NCBI GenBank assembly: GCA_036557785.1
Contig: DATBGZ010000034.1
Location: 1 to 9,264 of the forward strand
Source of the DNA: DATBGZ01 sp036557785
Lineage (GTDB): Bacteria > Actinomycetota > Actinomycetes > Mycobacteriales > Micromonosporaceae
Direction of reading: 5' to 3'
Length of the DNA stretch: 9,264 bases
Positions 5,313 through 9,264 of the stretch are shown here, piece by piece. Made by a program: the position numbers and the translations under genes. Under the pieces are notes generated by a model. It worked only from the letters and a program-made list of their open reading frames with translations, did not search any database and had not been told where the DNA came from. Position 1 is the stretch's first letter, and the number at the start of each line of letters is the position of its first letter.

Positions 5313-8042
5313 GTGAGCGTAGTCGAGGTCGTCGGCCGCGACGCGGAGCGCAGCTTCGTCCACGGCTTCCTCGACCGAGCCGCCGATCGGCCGGTCGCGG
5401 TGGTGTTCGAGGGAGAGCCTGGAATCGGTAAGTCGACGCTGTGGCTCGCGGCGGTCGAGGCAGCGCGCCGGCTTGACCCGATCGTCCTCTCGTCGCATCC
5501 GGCCGAGTCCGAGCGCGGCCTTGCGTACGCCGGACTCGGTGATCTCTTCGACCGTGTCCTCGACGACGTGATCGACGAGCTGTCCCCGCCGCGCCGGCGC
5601 GCGCTGGAGGTCGCGCTTCTGCGTGACGAGGCCGCGGGCGAGCCCGCCGACCCTCGGGCGGTCGCAGTGGCCGTGCGCGATGTGCTCGGCCTGTTGAGCA
5701 GACGGAAACCGGTCGTCGTCGCGATCGACGACGTCCAGTGGCTCGACGCCTCGTCGGCGACCGCGCTTGCCTTCGCGCTGCGACGCCTGGACGGTGTCGT
5801 CCGGCTGGTCTTGGCTCGCCGGCTGGAGGCCTCCGATCTGGAGCAGGCGGTGGACGTCGAACGGCTCCGGATCGGACCGCTCAGCGTCGCCGCTCTGCAC
5901 AGGATCCTTCAGGACCGCTTCGGTAGGACGTTCGCACGCCAAACGCTGCTGCGTATCCATGAGCAGTCGGGAGGGAATCCGTTCTTCGCGCTGGAACTCG
6001 CCCGCGTGCTCGACGAGCATGTCGACCCGCTGGTGCCGCTGCCGGTTCCGCCGACGCTGGAGGAGCTTGTCCGCACCCGTCTCGACGGCCTCCCGGTGGC
6101 GACACGCGACGCGCTCGCGTACGTCGCAGCACTGGGAACGCCTTCGGAGCGGTTCCTTGAACGCGTCGGCGCGGCGCCGGATGTGCTCGGTCCCGCAATC
6201 GCAGCGCAGGTGGTGGAGCGCGAGCGCGGCGCGATCCGGTTCACGCATCCGCTGCTCTGCTCGGTGCTCTACAACGATCTCGGGACGCACCGCCGGGTCG
6301 TGCACGAACGCATCGCCGCGGTCGTGCACGATCCACTGCTGCGCGCGCGTCATCTCGCGCTCGCGACGGACGAGGCTGACCCCGCTGTCGCTGCCGCATT
6401 GGATGATGCGGCAACGATCGCTGGCGATCGCGGCGCCTCGGCAAACGCGGCCGAGCTGGCCGAGGCGGCGCTGCGCCTGACGCCGGCGGACGAGGTCGGC
6501 GAGCGCCACCGGCGGGCGTTGGCCGCAGCCCGCGCCCACCGCGCCTGTGGCGAGTGGACGCGCGCGCGGACGATCGCCAGCGAGCTGCTCGAGGCCAACG
6601 AACTCGGCTCGTTGCGTGCCGACGTGCTCCTCCTCCTCGCCGACCTCGAGGGCCTCGACCGTGCCGTCGCGTTGCTCGAGGAAGCGGTTCGGGAGGCGAC
6701 GTCGCCGGCCATGCAGGCGGCGATCCAGTGCCGGCTGGCATGGTCGGCTCGCTTCGCGAAGGGATTCGACCGGGCGCTCGAGCATGCGCGCGCGTCCCTC
6801 GACCTCGCCGATGCGGTCGACGACGACGCGCTGCGGTTGCAAGCGCTCGACGTGATGACGTTTCTCGGCTCGATGGTCGGCGATCCGCGGGCGTCAGCAT
6901 ACGCGCAGCGGGCACACGCGGTCGCGGTCGCGACCGCAGACGCGCGGATGATACGCAGAACGCGGTTCGCGCTGCTGCAGACCATCAACACCAGCGACCA
7001 CGCTTCCGCACGTGCGCTGCTCGAGCGCGAGTACGCGGAGTCCCGCGAGCACGACGATCTGTCGGCGGCCCAGGCGCTGAACGACCTCGCCTGGTTGGAG
7101 CTGCGGGCCGGCCGGTGGGAGCTCGCGGCCGAGCACGCGCAGCACGGCTACGACCTGACGACCCAGTACGGACTCGAAGTGCCGTGGGCCCATCTGCCGA
7201 TCGCCGTCGTCGCCGCCCACCGCGGCCGGCTCGTCCTTGCGCGCCAACATTCGGAGCGGGCACTGCAGCTCGGCGAAGAGCAATTCGGGCGGCACACGCC
7301 AGTGCATCTCGGGACACTCGGCTTCGTCGCAGCGCAGAGCGGCGATCTGCAGACGGCGGTGCAATGGTTCACCGAGGCCGAGGCGGTCACGACAAGGCTT
7401 GGCTGGCGCAACGCGGGGCGCCGCTGGTGGGTCTCTGACCAGATCGAGGCGCTGCTCGCGCTCGAGCGCGTTGACGACGCCGTGCGGGTCCTTGACGCCT
7501 GGGAGAACGAGCGACAGCACGGGGACGGCTGGACGCTCGCGCAGGTGACCCGCTGCCGCGGTCTTGTTGCCGCCGCCCGCGGCGAGGTCACCGAAGCCGC
7601 CTCGCTCCTGCAGTGCGCGGTCACGCAGCATGAGCAGGCGGCCGACTCCTTCGGGCGCGCTCGCGCACTGCTCGCGCTCGGGGTCGTCCGGCGGCGCCAA
7701 CGGCGCAAACGCGCCGCTCGCGAGCCGATCGCCGCCGCGCTGGAGAGCTTCGAGAAGCTCGGGGCGGCGACGTGGATCGAGAGGGCCCGCGCCGAGCTGG
7801 GTCGTATCGGCGGCCGCGTACGCGAGGAAGGCCTCACGGCGGCCGAGCGGCGCGTGGCGGCCCTCGTCGCCGAGGGGCGCACGAACAGAGAAGTCGCCGC
7901 CGTCCTCTTCCTTGGCACGCGGACGGTCGAAACGCACCTCTCCCGCGTCTACGCCAAGCTTGGCGTACGGTCGCGGGCCGAGCTCGCCAGAAGCTTTCGG
8001 CCGGATGAGCAAAGTTCCGGGGAACGCACGATTCCACGCTGA
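5313..8042 (+). CDS. Large ATPase LuxR-family transcriptional regulator (LAL/MalT-like)
   Basis: A 909-residue protein with the LAL arrangement. An N-terminal AAA/STAND-type ATPase begins at VVGRDAE (6-12), with Walker A GEPGIGKST (34-42) and Walker B VVVAIDD (134-140, followed by VQWLD). The conserved SGGNPFFALELA and FTHPLLCSVLY stretches follow at about 215 and 310. The middle, from about 370 to 820, is an alpha-helical TPR-like repeat array rich in Ala, Leu and Glu. A C-terminal LuxR/GerE helix-turn-helix occupies about 840-895 (GLTAAERRVAALVAEG, RTVETHLSRVYAKLGV). Such proteins are ATP-dependent transcription activators that sense a ligand or partner through the repeats. GTG 5313 is preferred because homologous proteins begin just before the VGRD motif; an in-frame start at 5214 would add 33 residues without similarity, including two cysteines. 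It is divergent from the Nudix gene and followed by a hairpin and an RTX protein gene. Its targets are unknown. Confidence 0.93.
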   Translation: MSVVEVVGRDAERSFVHGFLDRAADRPVAVVFEGEPGIGKSTLWLAAVEAARRLDPIVLSSHPAESERGLAYAGLGDLFDRVLDDVIDELSPPRRRALEVALLRDEAAGEPADPRAVAVAVRDVLGLLSRRKPVVVAIDDVQWLDASSATALAFALRRLDGVVRLVLARRLEASDLEQAVDVERLRIGPLSVAALHRILQDRFGRTFARQTLLRIHEQSGGNPFFALELARVLDEHVDPLVPLPVPPTLEELVRTRLDGLPVATRDALAYVAALGTPSERFLERVGAAPDVLGPAIAAQVVERERGAIRFTHPLLCSVLYNDLGTHRRVVHERIAAVVHDPLLRARHLALATDEADPAVAAALDDAATIAGDRGASANAAELAEAALRLTPADEVGERHRRALAAARAHRACGEWTRARTIASELLEANELGSLRADVLLLLADLEGLDRAVALLEEAVREATSPAMQAAIQCRLAWSARFAKGFDRALEHARASLDLADAVDDDALRLQALDVMTFLGSMVGDPRASAYAQRAHAVAVATADARMIRRTRFALLQTINTSDHASARALLEREYAESREHDDLSAAQALNDLAWLELRAGRWELAAEHAQHGYDLTTQYGLEVPWAHLPIAVVAAHRGRLVLARQHSERALQLGEEQFGRHTPVHLGTLGFVAAQSGDLQTAVQWFTEAEAVTTRLGWRNAGRRWWVSDQIEALLALERVDDAVRVLDAWENERQHGDGWTLAQVTRCRGLVAAARGEVTEAASLLQCAVTQHEQAADSFGRARALLALGVVRRRQRRKRAAREPIAAALESFEKLGAATWIERARAELGRIGGRVREEGLTAAERRVAALVAEGRTNREVAAVLFLGTRTVETHLSRVYAKLGVRSRAELARSFRPDEQSSGERTIPR

Positions 8043-8064
8043 GCCCGCCTGTCTAGCTTCGGTC

Positions 8065-8099
8065 GGGGCGAGCCACCCCGTCTTGTGGTTGCTCGCCCC
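8065..8099 (+). terminator. Hairpin terminator after the LuxR gene
   Basis: GGGGCGAGC (8065-8073) pairs perfectly with GCTCGCCCC (8091-8099), a 9-bp GC-rich stem. A further CAC/GTG pairing (8074-8076 with 8085-8087) extends it past a 3-nt bulge. It begins 22 nt after the LuxR stop codon. There is no U-tract. It probably separates LuxR transcription from the RTX gene. Confidence 0.6.
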
Positions 8100-8204
8100 C
8101 AGCACCCCCGAAGAGCGCCACGCGAGTGGCGGGCGCGCCGGCCTGGTCGCCGCAACGACGGCCCGGGCCGAGCCGCTTCGTGTCGTCGAGGCGCTCGCAG
8201 GAGC
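8100..8204 (+). promoter_or_regulatory. Upstream region of the RTX gene with a small tetraloop hairpin
   Basis: This stretch should contain the promoter of the secreted protein gene, but I find no credible -35/-10 pair. It holds a 6-bp hairpin, CGCCAC (8116-8121) and GTGGCG (8126-8131), closed by GCGA, a GNRA-type tetraloop. If transcription begins upstream of it, the hairpin would stand in the 5' leader. Confidence 0.25.
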
Positions 8205-8212
8205 AAAGGAGG
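8205..8212 (+). promoter_or_regulatory. Strong ribosome binding site of the RTX gene
   Basis: AAAGGAGG is a near-perfect Shine-Dalgarno sequence 4 nt before the GTG at 8217. It is the strongest in the window and fixes the start of a gene that is open to the window end. Confidence 0.8.
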
Positions 8213-8216
8213 AATC

Positions 8217-9264
8217 GTGAAATCAAGACCCGCTCTTGTGGTCGCGTTCCCGGCCGTGGGCCTGGCCGTGTTCGCGTTGATGACCGGTCCACGGACGCAC
8301 GTGGCGTCGGCACAGCCGGCGGCCGACGCTACCCATTCCGTGATCGTGAAGCTGATTGGTGACGGAGAAATGCAGGTCGCCGCACCCGATGACGATACGG
8401 AAATCACCGTCAACGGTCAGTTCTCTCACATGTCTGTCCAATCCAACCTGCCGACGATCGCCACCGCGCCGTGCGTCGCGGAGGCCACCTATCCATATGC
8501 GGTCGGATGCCCCTTTGATCAGGTGAAATCGGTCCTGGTCCTCACGTCCGCGGGCGACGATGTGGTCCACACGCTGTTGGAGGCGCAGCCGGTGACCGTC
8601 ATCACCGGCGACGGGAACGACATTGTCACCGACAACTCGTTGAACTTCACCACCGTGTTTCATGACCTCTTCCTACTCGGAGATGGCGACGACCGAGCGG
8701 GGTTCGGGAATTCCACAGGGGTGGCGAACGACGTCTTCGGCGGGCCGGGCCGCGACGAGGTGGAATACGGCAATGTCCTCAGCGTGTCGATCTCGCTCGA
8801 TGACCTCGCCAACGACGGCCCATTGGACGAGCAGGTCCCGCTGCCGGCAACCTTGAACGACAACATCCGCTCCGACGTCGAGGACATCACTGGTGGACAT
8901 GCTGCCGACATCCTGATCGGATCAGACAGCAACAACCTGATCATCGGGGGTGGCGACACCGACACGATCCATGGGCTCGGCGGCGATGACACAATGAACG
9001 GCGACAGCGAATTGGCCTTCTTCGCCAACACCGACATCATGGATGGCGGCGACGGAACCGACACCGTCAGCTACGACGACCGCAGCGCACCGGTGAACGT
9101 CAGCCTTGACGGCGTGGCCAACGACGGCGCCCCGGGCGAGCTGGACAATGTCATCAATACCGAGAACATCATCGGTGGCGGCGGCAACGACACCTTGACC
9201 GGCAACGCGGGGCCCAACGTCATTCGTGGCCTCGGCGGCAACGACATGATCGATGGCGCCGCCG
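8217..9264 (+). CDS. Secreted RTX-type calcium-binding protein, 3' end cut by window
   Basis: The frame is open from the GTG at 8217 to the window edge (349 codons plus 1 nt). Residues 1-32 form a signal peptide: a short basic start (MKSR), a hydrophobic core (ALVVAFPAVGLAVFALM) and an A-S-A cleavage site at 30-32. Residues 33-125 match no family I recognise and hold Cys86 and Cys98, which may form a disulfide. From about 130 onward there are glycine/aspartate nonapeptides of the RTX/hemolysin type (GGxGxDxUx): GDGNDIVTD (131-139), GDGDDRAGF (155-163), GLGGDDTMN (253-261), GDGTDTVSY (278-286), GGGGNDTLTG (320-329), GLGGNDMIDG (338-347). These bind calcium in a parallel beta-roll outside the cell. 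Two spaced modules look duplicated (SISLDDLANDG at 191-201, NVSLDGVANDG at 294-304). GC is clearly lower and ATC, AAC and GAT codons commoner than in the LuxR gene, partly from Asp/Asn-rich composition. Any enzymatic domain would lie beyond the window. Confidence 0.9.
   Translation, partial: MKSRPALVVAFPAVGLAVFALMTGPRTHVASAQPAADATHSVIVKLIGDGEMQVAAPDDDTEITVNGQFSHMSVQSNLPTIATAPCVAEATYPYAVGCPFDQVKSVLVLTSAGDDVVHTLLEAQPVTVITGDGNDIVTDNSLNFTTVFHDLFLLGDGDDRAGFGNSTGVANDVFGGPGRDEVEYGNVLSVSISLDDLANDGPLDEQVPLPATLNDNIRSDVEDITGGHAADILIGSDSNNLIIGGGDTDTIHGLGGDDTMNGDSELAFFANTDIMDGGDGTDTVSYDDRSAPVNVSLDGVANDGAPGELDNVINTENIIGGGGNDTLTGNAGPNVIRGLGGNDMIDGAA

Noticed and set aside
5271..6842. 523-residue minus-strand frame opposite the LuxR gene (also 6894-8105)
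   Set aside because: Arginine-rich, no recognisable motif and no ribosome site; stop codons are simply rare in this frame of GC-rich coding DNA.
8053..8413. Minus-strand frames across the start of the RTX gene
   Set aside because: They oppose a gene with a strong ribosome site, signal peptide and RTX repeats, and lack motifs of their own.

Overview
The window is chromosomal DNA of a high-GC Actinomycetota. Support comes from GTG starts at most genes, strong G/C bias at third codon positions, an IdeR/DmdR-type iron box, possible leaderless starts, and tRNA genes without an encoded CCA end. Gene types such as an XRE-peptide deformylase fusion, a large ATPase LuxR regulator and a CPBP protease suit a Streptomyces- or Micromonospora-like actinomycete. 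The genus cannot be fixed from this sequence.

Layout from left to right. (1) Bases 1-153, minus strand: the 5' part of a probable tRNA-Arg, cut by the window edge, preceded by a complete tRNA-Ser(GCU). A candidate stable-RNA promoter lies at 184-214. (2) Bases 255-2637, minus: a two-gene, 8-nt overlapping operon. An XRE helix-turn-helix / beta-rich middle domain / peptide deformylase fusion is followed by a CPBP-family membrane protease. This is the most unusual unit in the window. (3) Bases 2638-2892: a divergent control region with repeated CGACAG elements, a perfect 12-bp palindrome and an iron box. (4) Bases 2893-3759, plus: a FhuF-like [2Fe-2S] ferric-siderophore reductase, most likely iron-repressed. 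(5) Bases 3767-4372, minus: a TetR regulator convergent with the reductase. The two stop codons form part of one shared hairpin terminator, and the TetR upstream region is rich in dyads. (6) Bases 4590-5081, minus: a Nudix hydrolase, divergent from (7) bases 5313-8042, plus: a 909-residue LAL/MalT-like LuxR regulator. (8) From 8217 to the window end, plus: the first 349 residues of a secreted RTX-type calcium-binding protein, with visibly lower GC than its neighbours.

How the parts work together. The deformylase fusion and the CPBP protease are probably translated together and form a candidate peptide-processing or stress-response pair. The FhuF-like protein would release iron from imported siderophores in the cytoplasm when iron is scarce. 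The TetR protein probably controls its own promoter. Whether the LuxR regulator acts on the adjacent Nudix or RTX genes cannot be told from sequence; a strong hairpin separates it from the RTX gene. No insertion sequence, CRISPR array, phage gene or replication origin was seen.
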